This document shows positions 6,670 through 14,265 of a DNA stretch of 14,265 nt, piece by piece. Positions within the stretch are counted from its first letter, which is position 1, and each line of letters opens with the position of its first letter. Origin of the DNA: Acidobacteriota bacterium (lineage in GTDB: Bacteria; Acidobacteriota; Terriglobia; Terriglobales; Acidobacteriaceae); assembly GCA_021841795.1 (NCBI GenBank), contig JAKCDN010000028.1:1-14265 (forward strand), read 5' to 3'. A program made the translations under genes and the position numbers. The notes under the pieces are model-generated. The model was not told the DNA's origin and made no database searches. It was given only the letters and a program-made list of their open reading frames with translations.

Positions 6670-9138
6670 TTACGCGAACGTAACCCGGTACATCTCGCCT
6701 GCATGCAACTCCACCCGGGCCGATTCCGCATCTCCCGATGGGAACCGAATCGCCTTGCCCTGCTGCGTGATCCGTACGATTCGCTGTTGTGCGGGCGCGG
6801 CCAGCTCGATGCGGGTGTCGGAATGCGTGCGCAGCATGGCCTCCGTGGCTTTGCCTTCGCGCCACGTGCAGTCGACCTCGATGTTCCCCCTTGCGCGCAA
6901 CCCGCGGAAACTGCCCACGGGCCATGCTGAGGGCAGCGCCGGCAGAAACCGCAGCACGCCTCCGTGGCTCTGCAGCAGCATCTCCACAATGCCTGCTGTG
7001 CCTCCAAGATTGCCGTCGATCTGAAACGGCGAATTGGCCTTCATCCCGCAGATGTCGAACAGATTGATGCGCGTCGACCTGCGCAGCAGCTCCAGCAGAT
7101 TGCTGTGGGCGGCCTCGCCATCTTCCAGCCGCGCCCAGCAGTTCACAATCCACGCGCGGCTCCATCCCGTGCTGCCTCCGCCGTTTTCCAGTCGGCGCTC
7201 CAGCACGGCCCGCGCGGCCTTCGCCAGTTCCGGCGTCTCGCGCAGGGTGATCTGGTGGTCCGGATAGAGCGCAAAAAGGTGCGAGATGTGCCGGTGTCCG
7301 GGCTCGGTCTCGGCGTAGTCCTCATTCCACTCCTGCAGCGTGCCGTTCCTCCCGATCTTGAACGGCGGCAGCCGTTTCGTCGCAGCCTCCACCTGTTCGC
7401 GCAGCGACCCGTCGATCCCCAGGATCAGGCTGGACCGCGAGACCCGGTCGAAGACCGCGCGGATGATCTCCGTGTCCATCGTCGGCGACATGCACAGGCT
7501 GGCGGTCGTGCCGTCGGGCAGCCGGTACTTGTTCTCCGGCGATTGGCTGGGCCCGCTCAGCAGCGTTCCATCGGGGCCGGGCACAAGATAGTCGAGGAAG
7601 AACTCGGCCATCTCCTTCAGGCGCGGATACGCCCGCTCGCGCAGAAAGCCCGCGTCGAGGCTGTAGGCATAGTGCGAGAACAGATGCAGTGACAGCCACG
7701 CCGCCCCCATCGGCCACACGCCGGCCTGCACGTGATCCACCGGAATCGAGTCGCCCCAGATGTCGGTGTTGTGATGCACCACGAACCCGCGCGCGTTGTA
7801 GTACTGGCGCGCCGTCGCCGCTCCGAAGCTCCGCGTCGAGTCCAGCAGGTCGAAGAGCTGCGTGTGCAGTTCGGCCAGATTGGCCGACTCCGCCATCCAG
7901 TAGTTCATCTCCGCATTGATGTTCACCGTGTACTTCGATCCCCACGGCGGATCCAGGCTCTCGTTCCAGATTCCCTGCAGATTGGCCGGGAGCGTGCCCG
8001 GCCGGCTGCTGCTGATGAGCAGGTAACGGCCGTACTGAAAATACGTCTCCACGAGTCCCGGATCGTCGCCGCCCGCGCGCAGCCGTTCGATGCGCTTATC
8101 GGTCGCCACATCGCGCAGCGGGTCCGGGCCTTCGCGCAGGCGCACATCCGCGCGCGCGGCGTAGCGGCGATAATCGGCCACATGCTCGGCGCGAAGCTCC
8201 GGGTAAGAACGCGCGCTTGCCGCGCGCAGAGCGCGGGCGCAGGCCACGGCCATCCCCGCCGCATCGTGCTCGCGGAACTCCGTCGCTGCCGTCACCAGCA
8301 GCGTGACCGCGCGTGCATCTTCAATCCGCAGGCTATTGCCCGCGGCCTTGATCGTCCCGCCTTCGGCAATGGCCTTCACCTCCGCGCGGAACGCCACGCC
8401 GACCTGCCGCTCCTGCGTTGCCGGATCGGTCGTCGGTTTCACCGGTCGCGTCGCCCCGGTCATCACCAGGCCATCGTTGCCCGCGGCGCTGGTCTCGCTG
8501 TGCGCCTGGCGATCGAGTCGCACCGCCAGCGCAAAGGGCCGCGTGCACTCGATTCGTACCACGATGACGTTGCGCGGCGCGGAGCTGAAGATCTCCCGGC
8601 TCCACCCGGCATCGGCCGCATGAAAACTCGTTCGCGCCACCGCTTCGTCCAGATTCAGTTCGAGACGGTAGTTCGTGACCGTGGCGGGGACGCGGTCGAA
8701 ATCAAGCCATAGATCGCCCAGCGTCTGGTAGCAGGGCAGGCGATCCGGAATGCCCATCATGACCTGTGCCGCCAGCGCCTCGGCCTCGTGCACTTTGCCC
8801 GCCAGCAGCAGCGCGCGCACCTCTCCCGTACGCGCCGCCTGGGGATTGTTGCGGTCGCGGTACTCGCCTATCCATACCGTCTCTTCGTTCAATTGCAGCC
8901 GCTCTTGCGCGGCGTTGCCGAAGACCATCGCCCCCAGGCGGCCGTTACCCACCGGCAGCGCATCGCGCCACTCCGCCGCGGGCTGCTCGAAGAAGAGAAT
9001 ATGCTCTCCTGCGCCCTTATCCTGGCCCATCTCCGCGCTCAGCGCGGAGAGGCTCGTGCGTTGCGCCAGCGTAGCGCCCGTCAACGATGCGTCGCGCAGA
9101 AAGCGGCGGCGGCTCCATTGCTTTTTCAATTGCCCCAT
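6670..9138 (-). CDS. GH95 family alpha-L-fucosidase / alpha-L-galactosidase-like enzyme
   Basis: The gene encodes 822 residues, a full-length GH95 enzyme. GH95 removes terminal alpha-L-fucose (mostly 1,2-linked) or alpha-L-galactose by an inverting mechanism. The N-terminal domain starts with the family signature at residues 54-86 ([21 protein letters not shown], then LQLNEETVW). The (alpha/alpha)6 catalytic domain follows at about 315-735. The residues matching Bifidobacterium AfcA N421, N423, E566 and D766 appear as N406 and N408 ([10 protein letters not shown]), E535 (PSQSPEN) and D708 ([12 protein letters not shown]). A beta-sandwich closes the protein. The N-terminus has a twin-arginine motif (SRRRFLRD), so Tat export is likely, although the following h-region is only weakly hydrophobic and holds Arg27. 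AGGAGA lies 3 nt before ATG 9138. It is the last gene of the operon, 24 bp after the GH79 gene. Fucose versus galactose cannot be decided from sequence. Confidence 0.93.
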   Translation of the reverse strand: MGQLKKQWSRRRFLRDASLTGATLAQRTSLSALSAEMGQDKGAGEHILFFEQPAAEWRDALPVGNGRLGAMVFGNAAQERLQLNEETVWIGEYRDRNNPQAARTGEVRALLLAGKVHEAEALAAQVMMGIPDRLPCYQTLGDLWLDFDRVPATVTNYRLELNLDEAVARTSFHAADAGWSREIFSSAPRNVIVVRIECTRPFALAVRLDRQAHSETSAAGNDGLVMTGATRPVKPTTDPATQERQVGVAFRAEVKAIAEGGTIKAAGNSLRIEDARAVTLLVTAATEFREHDAAGMAVACARALRAASARSYPELRAEHVADYRRYAARADVRLREGPDPLRDVATDKRIERLRAGGDDPGLVETYFQYGRYLLISSSRPGTLPANLQGIWNESLDPPWGSKYTVNINAEMNYWMAESANLAELHTQLFDLLDSTRSFGAATARQYYNARGFVVHHNTDIWGDSIPVDHVQAGVWPMGAAWLSLHLFSHYAYSLDAGFLRERAYPRLKEMAEFFLDYLVPGPDGTLLSGPSQSPENKYRLPDGTTASLCMSPTMDTEIIRAVFDRVSRSSLILGIDGSLREQVEAATKRLPPFKIGRNGTLQEWNEDYAETEPGHRHISHLFALYPDHQITLRETPELAKAARAVLERRLENGGGSTGWSRAWIVNCWARLEDGEAAHSNLLELLRRSTRINLFDICGMKANSPFQIDGNLGGTAGIVEMLLQSHGGVLRFLPALPSAWPVGSFRGLRARGNIEVDCTWREGKATEAMLRTHSDTRIELAAPAQQRIVRITQQGKAIRFPSGDAESARVELHAGEMYRVTFA

Positions 9139-9162
9139 GGTTCTCCTGTGTCGTAATACCGG

Positions 9163-10569
9163 CTAGCTTTCCAGCAGAATCGCGCTGTACGCAGGAACGT
9201 GCGCAATGCCCTCGTGCAGCGCCTTGACCCGGCCTTCGGTGAATGTCACGCCTTGTCGGGCGTCGATTGCCGGCCCCGCAAGCTGCCACTGCCTCTTCGC
9301 CCTCCGCAGTGGGGTGCGAATCGCCGCCGCCGCGCCGGCCTTGTTCACAATCAACGTGAGCCTGCCCCCGGGCCGGCTCGCCGCATACGCGCGTACACGG
9401 TCGCTCGCGCAGTCGAGCTTGCTGCCGATCAGCGTTGCTCCCGCAAAATTGCGCGCCGCCATCACGCCGAAATACTCCGGGCGGCGTACAAAGCCTGCCT
9501 TCAGGCCGCCCGCAATCGGCGTGTAGTATCCATCGCCGCCTCCGTGCAGGCAGAATCCCGAGCAGCCCCCCGCGGCAAACGCCAGCATCGTGTCCACCGC
9601 CCACAGCGCGCTGGCAAACGTATTGCTCACCCCCGGCTGGCCGCCGTTCCAGCAGGTGTTGCCTTCGCTCATGCGGTAGGGAATTCCTGCCTCCCGCGCC
9701 GCCGTCATCGCCGTCTGCAGATCGCGCTCCAGCTTTGGGTCCGGCGCCAGCAGCCGGTCGATCGTCATCCCCACCGCCCCCGCCGGGCCCATGGCGTAAT
9801 AGTGCGAGGTGAGCATCACCACATCCGGCGCGCTGCGCTTTACGTCCGCCGCAAATCCCGTCACGTACGCCATCTTGTTTGAAACGTCGGGGCCGGCGAA
9901 CCGCGCCTGCGGAACGCGCGCCGTCACCGCTGCGTGCGCAAGGACCCATTCCTTCCAGTAATCGCCGTAAGTCCACGTGGCGGGACGATAGCGATTGCGC
10001 CACGCGTCCGGCTCGTTGCCCAGTTGGAACGCAATCAGGCGCGGGCCCAGGATCGCCTGCGCGTGCCACGCCTCTTCGGCGGCGCGTTCGACCGGGCCTC
10101 GGCCCAGGTTGAGGCCGTAGAGGCAGCGCCAGCCCGTCGCATCCAGAAACCCGCGCAGGTTGCGCAGCTCCTTCGGCGTAATCGGCGTGTCCGCCTTGAT
10201 GTTCTTGCTCGTGTCCGGGCCGACCGCGTCAAACGGCGCTGCGCCCGCCGGCTCGGCGCTGGTAAAGGCCGTGAATTCGCTCGTGCCCCCGCCCAGCCGG
10301 AGCACGCCCTGATCGCTCAGCTCCCTGAAGATTGCGATCAGCGCGGCGTTGTCCGCTGAAAAGAACGCGGGGTTGGCAAGCTGCGCCGATTCGTAGCTCA
10401 AACCGATAAAGTCCGGCGGAATCGTGGTCAGCGTTGTGCTCTCGTCGATGGTGAGCGTGCCCGTAATGGGAGCGGCAGCTTCAGTTGCGCTGTTTTGCGC
10501 GCGGAGCATCCTGCCGGCAAGTCCGGCCGCGGCTGCCCCGCCGGCTGCAAGAAAATCACGGCGATTCAT
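9163..10569 (-). CDS. GH79-like beta-glucuronidase, Tat-exported
   Basis: The gene encodes 468 residues. It resembles the GH79 beta-glucuronidases, a retaining clan GH-A (beta/alpha)8 family that releases glucuronic acid or 4-O-methyl-glucuronic acid, for example from arabinogalactan proteins. Residues 52-65 (PDFIGLSYESAQL) and 89-97 (VLRLGGGTS) match the family's N-terminal barrel. The acid/base is E186 in FQLGNEPDAW and the likely nucleophile E302 in YRMSEGNTCWNGG, comparable to E173 and E287 of the Acidobacterium capsulatum enzyme (numbers from memory). A C-terminal beta domain (about 375-468) follows, with LTLIVNKAG strands. The Tat leader is MNRRDFLAAGGAAAAGLAG. Its ATG overlaps the stop of the upstream six-hairpin gene by 4 bp, so the two are translationally coupled. 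Exact linkage specificity and 4-O-methyl preference are not readable here. Confidence 0.88.
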   Translation of the reverse strand: MNRRDFLAAGGAAAAGLAGRMLRAQNSATEAAAPITGTLTIDESTTLTTIPPDFIGLSYESAQLANPAFFSADNAALIAIFRELSDQGVLRLGGGTSEFTAFTSAEPAGAAPFDAVGPDTSKNIKADTPITPKELRNLRGFLDATGWRCLYGLNLGRGPVERAAEEAWHAQAILGPRLIAFQLGNEPDAWRNRYRPATWTYGDYWKEWVLAHAAVTARVPQARFAGPDVSNKMAYVTGFAADVKRSAPDVVMLTSHYYAMGPAGAVGMTIDRLLAPDPKLERDLQTAMTAAREAGIPYRMSEGNTCWNGGQPGVSNTFASALWAVDTMLAFAAGGCSGFCLHGGGDGYYTPIAGGLKAGFVRRPEYFGVMAARNFAGATLIGSKLDCASDRVRAYAASRPGGRLTLIVNKAGAAAAIRTPLRRAKRQWQLAGPAIDARQGVTFTEGRVKALHEGIAHVPAYSAILLES

Positions 10570-12857
10570 GGCAGTGTCAGCTCCACGGTGTAGGCCTTGT
10601 TCAGGCTCAGGTTGATGACCGAAGCAGTCGTCGCGCCCTGGTCTCCGATTCGCACGCGCGTTCCCGGTTCAAACGGCAGGTGCACAACAAACCGGCGCAA
10701 CACTCCGTGCGGATCGATGCTGATACGCCACAGCTTTGCGCTCACGTGCTCTACTTGCACACTCACTGTGCCTCCGGTGGTCACAGGCGCATCGTCGAGC
10801 CTGAGCGTCGTGCCCTCCGGAACCCAGCTTGCCGGCACGCCGGGCAGCAGATGCAGCGTGCCCTCGCGCTCGTTCACCAGCATATCGCGCAGCAGCAGCA
10901 CCAGGTTCGCGTTGGCCCACGCCTCGGGCATATCGCCCGTGCCCTGCATGTTCGTGTGTTTCGAATGCGGCGTGTCGCAGGCCCGCGGCGCGTCCACGTC
11001 CACCAGGATCTCTTCCTTCCACACGTTCGTGGTGTAACTGTGATTGATCGCCGCCGTCAGCATGTCCACGGCCTTCTGTCTCTCGCCCCGCAGCAGATAG
11101 GTCTCGGCCATATTCATCGATTCGCCTGCCCACACCCCGGCGTAGCCCGCCCAGGCCACGTTGGTCGGAAGCCCTTGCTTCTCCTCGCGCTCCATGCGCG
11201 TGATCAGGCCGGTCACAAGCGGATCTTCCGGCGCGTAAAGCCCCGTCGGATACACCGCCAGAAAGGTCTGCGAATACGCGCCCTGCGGATAGGTCGGCAT
11301 CGCCGGCAAATAGGCCGGTGTTGTGGTCTCGAGCGTCACCGCGCGGTTCACGTCCTCGCGAATGGCGCTTGTGTAGTCGGCGTATTCGTGATCGAGCCAC
11401 GCGGCGTCGTGGGGATGACCGAGAACCGTCGCGGCCTCGCTCGTTACGTGCACCGCATAGTCGGCCAGAAAGTTGTGCGAGAAGGAATGGCCTTCAGGCA
11501 GCCCCGAATCTCCGTAGCTCCACGGCAGCAGTCCGTACCAGTACGTCTTCTCGCCGGGCTTGAGCGGCGGGTCCGGCTCGGGACGGCACCGCGACGGTAT
11601 CTGGCGATGAATCGGCCGCGCGCCCGGGGGCACGCCTTCAACGCCCTCCAGCGTTGACTCCTCGCGGTGATCGCGAATCCATCCCGCCGCCTGCAGCAGG
11701 TACGGATACGCCCGCGTCAGCCACTGCTTGTCCCGCGAAAACTGGTAGTAGTCCCACACCGCCGCGGCGTTGCCGCCGGAGTTGTCCCATGCCGGCCAGC
11801 CGCTGGTCGGCGGAAAGTCCCATTCCCCGTCGTCATTGATGATGTGGAAGGCGTGCTCCACGCTCTCCCGCGCGGGCTCCATGAAGCCGGCCACCTCCAT
11901 CGCGCGCGCCTGAAAGTACTCTCCGCGTCCCCAGTACTGCCGGTAAACCGCCGGGCCGTCGAGCGCCCAAAGGTCGCCGCGTGCATCGTATTCCGTCAGG
12001 ATCAGCACATACGCGATCGATGAGTAATAGAAGTCGGTCAGCGCCTTTTCAGGCAACTCGACTCGAGCCGCCTGCGCCCACAGCCCATCCCACTGCGCTA
12101 CGGCCTGCCCCAGCAGCGTCTCCCCGCTGGCCTGCGACAGCTCGCCGTTGCGCGCGGCAGGCCACTCATAGGGCAGTTCGATCCAGAGGCTCTTCCCGGC
12201 GCCTGCGGGGACCGTAACCCGCATCGCCAGCGTCAGTCCGCCGTCCTCCGCCGTCACCGCCGCGCCTGCGGTCTCCGTCACCAGCGCCACATCCTCGCCC
12301 GCGCCGTTCTCCAGCGTGTGGCCGATGGCATGGCCGGGCAGATTGCGCTCGCGGCCGCTCAGTTTCACCGTTACCTCTGCCGCCGCTTTGCCGTCGTTCG
12401 TGAACGTGAGCCGAACCGCGTCGAACGCCCTGGCGCCGGAGCGGGTCGTGGGAATCTCCCCCGGCCTGGCCTCGGGATCCACGGCAAAATCCAGCTCTTC
12501 GAGCCGCACGCCTCCCGCCTGCGCTGAAGAAACAATAAACGGATACCGTCCGCGATAAAGCTGCTGGCTGGTCACGTTGAGCGGATCCCCGCCCGCGTAC
12601 GCTTGGATCGCCAGCTCCCCGTCCATCTGGTCGCTGAATCCGATCGGCGTGTCCAGCGGCTTGCGCTTCAGGCTCCATTGCGACCACTTCAGATCCCCCT
12701 GTTTGTCCACAATGGTCTTGTGGCTGCCCATCGGCAATCCGATCAGGCTCTGCGCATCGGTGTTCGTGTAGCGATGGTCGATGACAACCTGTGCCGATAC
12801 CGCGCCGGCGGCTAGAAAAATGCCGCAAATATAAAAAAGTGTTCTCCGCAATAACAT
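10566..12857 (-). CDS. Secreted six-hairpin-type glycosidase of unassigned family
   Basis: The product has 763 residues with a Sec signal peptide (MLLRRTLFYICGIFLAAGAVSA, residues 1-22). Residues about 25-240 form a beta-rich N-terminal domain (DHRYTNTDAQSLIGLPMGSHKTIVDKQGD and later LTFTNDGKAAAEVTV). Residues about 255-660 look like an (alpha/alpha)6 barrel: ALTDFYYSSIAYVLILTEYD, QYWGRGEYFQARAMEVAGF, VWDYYQFSRDKQWL, and near the end MPEAWANANLVLLLRDML. A C-terminal beta-sandwich follows (LHLLPGVPASWVPEGTTLRL). This layout matches inverting glycosidases such as GH78, GH95 and GH65, but I find no signature of a numbered family. Candidate catalytic acids lie in INDDGEWDFPP (residues 340-350), GDSGLPEG and EEILVDVDAP. 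The start was set at ATG 12857 because GAGG lies 6 nt upstream and it begins the signal peptide; ATG 12905 is possible but has no good ribosome site. It is probably the first gene of the operon with GH79 and GH95. Confidence 0.75.
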   Translation of the reverse strand: MLLRRTLFYICGIFLAAGAVSAQVVIDHRYTNTDAQSLIGLPMGSHKTIVDKQGDLKWSQWSLKRKPLDTPIGFSDQMDGELAIQAYAGGDPLNVTSQQLYRGRYPFIVSSAQAGGVRLEELDFAVDPEARPGEIPTTRSGARAFDAVRLTFTNDGKAAAEVTVKLSGRERNLPGHAIGHTLENGAGEDVALVTETAGAAVTAEDGGLTLAMRVTVPAGAGKSLWIELPYEWPAARNGELSQASGETLLGQAVAQWDGLWAQAARVELPEKALTDFYYSSIAYVLILTEYDARGDLWALDGPAVYRQYWGRGEYFQARAMEVAGFMEPARESVEHAFHIINDDGEWDFPPTSGWPAWDNSGGNAAAVWDYYQFSRDKQWLTRAYPYLLQAAGWIRDHREESTLEGVEGVPPGARPIHRQIPSRCRPEPDPPLKPGEKTYWYGLLPWSYGDSGLPEGHSFSHNFLADYAVHVTSEAATVLGHPHDAAWLDHEYADYTSAIREDVNRAVTLETTTPAYLPAMPTYPQGAYSQTFLAVYPTGLYAPEDPLVTGLITRMEREEKQGLPTNVAWAGYAGVWAGESMNMAETYLLRGERQKAVDMLTAAINHSYTTNVWKEEILVDVDAPRACDTPHSKHTNMQGTGDMPEAWANANLVLLLRDMLVNEREGTLHLLPGVPASWVPEGTTLRLDDAPVTTGGTVSVQVEHVSAKLWRISIDPHGVLRRFVVHLPFEPGTRVRIGDQGATTASVINLSLNKAYTVELTLP

Positions 12858-12863
12858 CTTCTG

Positions 12864-12867
12864 CCTC
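12864..12867 (-). promoter_or_regulatory. Ribosome binding site (GAGG) deciding the six-hairpin start
   Basis: GAGG lies 6 nt upstream of ATG 12857 on the minus strand, at the right distance. The alternative in-frame ATG at 12905 has no comparable site and would put 16 polar residues ahead of the signal peptide. Confidence 0.55.
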
Positions 12868-12895
12868 AATCCCAGGCTCCGCTGTGGATGAATGG

Positions 12896-12926
12896 TTGAT
12901 AACATCGGCCGAACCGCAGCTCACAA
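12896..12926 (-). promoter_or_regulatory. Weak candidate promoter for the six-hairpin/GH79/GH95 operon
   Basis: On the minus strand TTGTGA (12926-12921) and TATCAA (12901-12896) are spaced by 19 bp, about 40 bp ahead of ATG 12857. The -35 is fair, the -10 poor and the spacer slightly long. The 153-bp gap ahead of an otherwise tightly packed gene set is the main reason to expect a promoter here. Confidence 0.25.
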
Positions 12927-12935
12927 GATGGTGCG

Positions 12936-12949
12936 GCCATGCTCATGGC
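12936..12949. promoter_or_regulatory. 14-bp palindrome ahead of the glycosidase operon, possible operator
   Basis: GCCATG and CATGGC are perfect 6-bp arms around a 2-bp centre. The site lies about 10 bp upstream of the candidate -35 and between the candidate terminator and the six-hairpin start. Its size suits a dimeric regulator, but the centre lacks the CG typical of LacI-family operators, and no regulator gene is in view. Confidence 0.3.
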
Positions 12950-13004
12950 AAAAATCGAGCCGGCCTCATCGAACGCCGCTTCGCTGCGCCGCCGTCAAGG
13001 CCGG
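12950..13004 (-). terminator. Possible intrinsic terminator after the GH30-like gene
   Basis: On the minus strand, 7 nt after the stop codon, CCGGCCT (13004-12998) pairs with AGGCCGG (12966-12960), followed after 5 nt by five T (12954-12950). The loop of 31 nt is long and the T-run is displaced, so the hairpin is imperfect as a terminator. It may attenuate rather than stop read-through into the operon. Confidence 0.35.
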
Positions 13005-13010
13005 TCCGTC

Positions 13011-14265
13011 TCACTCCGCCTTGATCGTGGACAGAACCACAATCTCTCCCGGCGCCACGTCAATCTCCGCGGGAACGCTGGAGACGGCGTTTTCTTCCTC
13101 GAGTCCGGTCCGCTCCAGCTCGGCCCACGGCCGCCCCGCGCCCGCGATCGTCAGCCTGCGCCCGGTAGCGCCGCGGTTGACCACCACCAGCGTCTCGTCC
13201 TGTCCGTCTTTGTATGCGGATGCCAGCAGGTTGGGATCGCCGGTCTCCGCGCCGACGCGCTGCATCCCCTTGCGGATATGGCGGCTGAATGCGCCCATCA
13301 CGCGCAACTGGTAGCTCGTCGGCGTCGGAACCCAGCCGCGCGTGCGGTCCGGGGCCAGCAGCGAACGCGAGCCGGCAAAGGTCGGCTCCTCGACATCCAG
13401 CAGCAGCCAGCAATACATCAGCGCCACCGCGTCCATCTCGGTCAGGTTCTTGTGGTAGAGCTGCGCCACCGCAAAGGCGATGCGGTACGAGGGCTCCTGG
13501 TAGTGCGCGTCGTTCACGCAGATCTCCGTAGCCAGAAAGGGCTTGCCGTCGGCGGCCTCGTGCATCGCCTTCATGCGCGCATCGTACAGGTCCGGATTGG
13601 CCAGGAACTCCTGAAAGTCATACTCGTGCACCGCGGCGTAGTCCAGAGCCTTCCAGGCTTCGGCGTTCTTGCGCAGCGCCTTGGCGCGCTCGATGCCCAG
13701 GAACATGAAGCTGGCATCGGCCATGTGAATCTTGGTCTGCGTAAAACCGGCCTTGTCGAGGGCGTGCCGCACCGCCACCGCCATCGCGCTGAAGACCTCC
13801 GGCGGCTGGTCCACTTCGTTCTCAATGCCGATAATGGCCGGCGCCGAGCCCGTGGCGGCTAGCGCCTTCCGGCAGTACGTCACCACAATGCGCGCGTACG
13901 CGTCGGGATCGGCTACGCGCTTGATCGGTTTGTTCCACGTGTCGCTGGCGCTGGGGCCGTTCCAGGCCACCGTGGCCCACGGCGGCAGCGCCCATAGCTC
14001 GTAGATCACGCTCCCGCCCAGCGCCAGCGCGTGGCGGCTATAGTCGAAACTCGATAATTCGCTGTTGGGAAAGTTGTCTCCGTAATAGTGCGGCGTCGCA
14101 TCGGCGGCATCTTCCAGGTTGCTCATGTCCGGCTTGAGCTGCGTCCCCATCGGGTACTCGCGGAACAGCAGCAGGTTATACCGCTTCAGTATCTGCCAGT
14201 ACTCCTGCTTGCCCGCCGCGCTCAACTCCTCGTATGCCGCGATGCTGGGACTGCCGCCGAAGCCG
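13011..14265 (-). CDS. Clan GH-A glycoside hydrolase, GH30-like, partial (N-terminus off window)
   Basis: The frame is open from the right edge to TGA at 13013-13011, giving 417 visible residues. The visible part starts GFGGSPSIAAYEEL and continues as a (beta/alpha)8 barrel. The likely acid/base Glu lies in IIGIENEVDQPP (visible residue 150) and the nucleophile Glu in GKPFLATEICVND (visible residue 247). Their spacing of 97 is reasonable for clan GH-A retaining enzymes. An aromatic ALPPWATVAWNG segment precedes them. The last 85 residues form a beta domain (LASAYKDGQDETLVVVN to IDVAPGEIVVLSTI) like that of GH30 enzymes, which include beta-1,6-galactanases, glucanases and xylanases. GH30 is my best guess; a GH5- or GH39-related family is possible. 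A TTG at 14225 is an internal codon rather than the start, since the coding sense clearly continues to the edge. It lies 153 bp upstream of the six-hairpin gene in the same direction. Confidence 0.8.
   Translation of the reverse strand, partial: GFGGSPSIAAYEELSAAGKQEYWQILKRYNLLLFREYPMGTQLKPDMSNLEDAADATPHYYGDNFPNSELSSFDYSRHALALGGSVIYELWALPPWATVAWNGPSASDTWNKPIKRVADPDAYARIVVTYCRKALAATGSAPAIIGIENEVDQPPEVFSAMAVAVRHALDKAGFTQTKIHMADASFMFLGIERAKALRKNAEAWKALDYAAVHEYDFQEFLANPDLYDARMKAMHEAADGKPFLATEICVNDAHYQEPSYRIAFAVAQLYHKNLTEMDAVALMYCWLLLDVEEPTFAGSRSLLAPDRTRGWVPTPTSYQLRVMGAFSRHIRKGMQRVGAETGDPNLLASAYKDGQDETLVVVNRGATGRRLTIAGAGRPWAELERTGLEEENAVSSVPAEIDVAPGEIVVLSTIKAE

Noticed and set aside
10485..11657. 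390-codon plus-strand frame opposite the six-hairpin and GH79 genes, and similar long plus frames at 7732-8712 and 12939-13862
   Set aside because: His/Arg-rich composition typical of antisense frames in GC-rich genes; no recognisable domains, and the minus-strand genes explain the region fully.
12858..12905. Start of the six-hairpin protein at ATG 12905
   Set aside because: It places polar residues ahead of an obvious signal peptide and has no good ribosome binding site. It cannot be fully excluded.
1..14265. CRISPR arrays, tRNA/rRNA genes, insertion sequences, phage or defence genes
   Set aside because: No direct-repeat arrays, no cloverleaf-like segments, no transposase or integrase motifs, and no terminal inverted repeats flanking a gene block were seen by eye.

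Overview
The window is GC-rich, densely coded bacterial chromosome. The gene set points to a soil-type Acidobacteriota bacterium (class Terriglobia, near Acidobacterium/Granulicella/Terriglobus). The reasons are the many secreted glycoside hydrolases with Tat leaders, a GH79 enzyme of the type known from Acidobacterium capsulatum, and a secreted FecR/DUF6600-type protein. This taxonomic call is inference; there is no rRNA or other marker that fixes it. I see no tRNA, rRNA, CRISPR array, insertion sequence, integrase or prophage gene.

Left part (1-4785). A membrane-anchored PAS-PAS-GAF sensor runs off the left edge on the minus strand, so its output domain is not visible. A 343-bp intergenic stretch separates it from a divergent plus-strand gene for a secreted trinuclear-zinc enzyme of the S1/P1 nuclease / phospholipase C superfamily. 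A minus-strand DUF2062 membrane protein converges on that gene. It is followed, divergently, by ruvC (Holliday junction resolvase), which overlaps a small Cys-containing putative lipoprotein gene by 4 bp (ATGA).

Middle (4786-6669). A secreted FecR-domain protein carries an aromatic, Trp/Tyr/Gly-rich DUF6600-like region and an extreme Ser/Gly/His tail. A 19-bp dyad lies upstream of it. A 9-bp perfect-stem hairpin lies in the convergent gap after it.

Right part (6670-14265). Four minus-strand carbohydrate-active enzyme genes are read from right to left: a partial clan GH-A (GH30-like) hydrolase, a large six-hairpin-type glycosidase I cannot place in a numbered family, a GH79 beta-glucuronidase-like enzyme, and a GH95 alpha-L-fucosidase/galactosidase-like enzyme. 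The last three are tightly packed (4-bp overlap, then a 24-bp gap) and look like one operon. The 153-bp gap before them holds a possible terminator, a 14-bp palindrome and a weak promoter, so the GH30-like gene may be a separate or partly uncoupled unit. Glucuronidase, fucosidase/L-galactosidase and a GH30-like glycanase together would suit a branched acidic plant polysaccharide such as type II arabinogalactan or a rhamnogalacturonan side chain. The most novel-looking gene is the six-hairpin protein, whose position in the operon predicts a missing activity on the same glycan.
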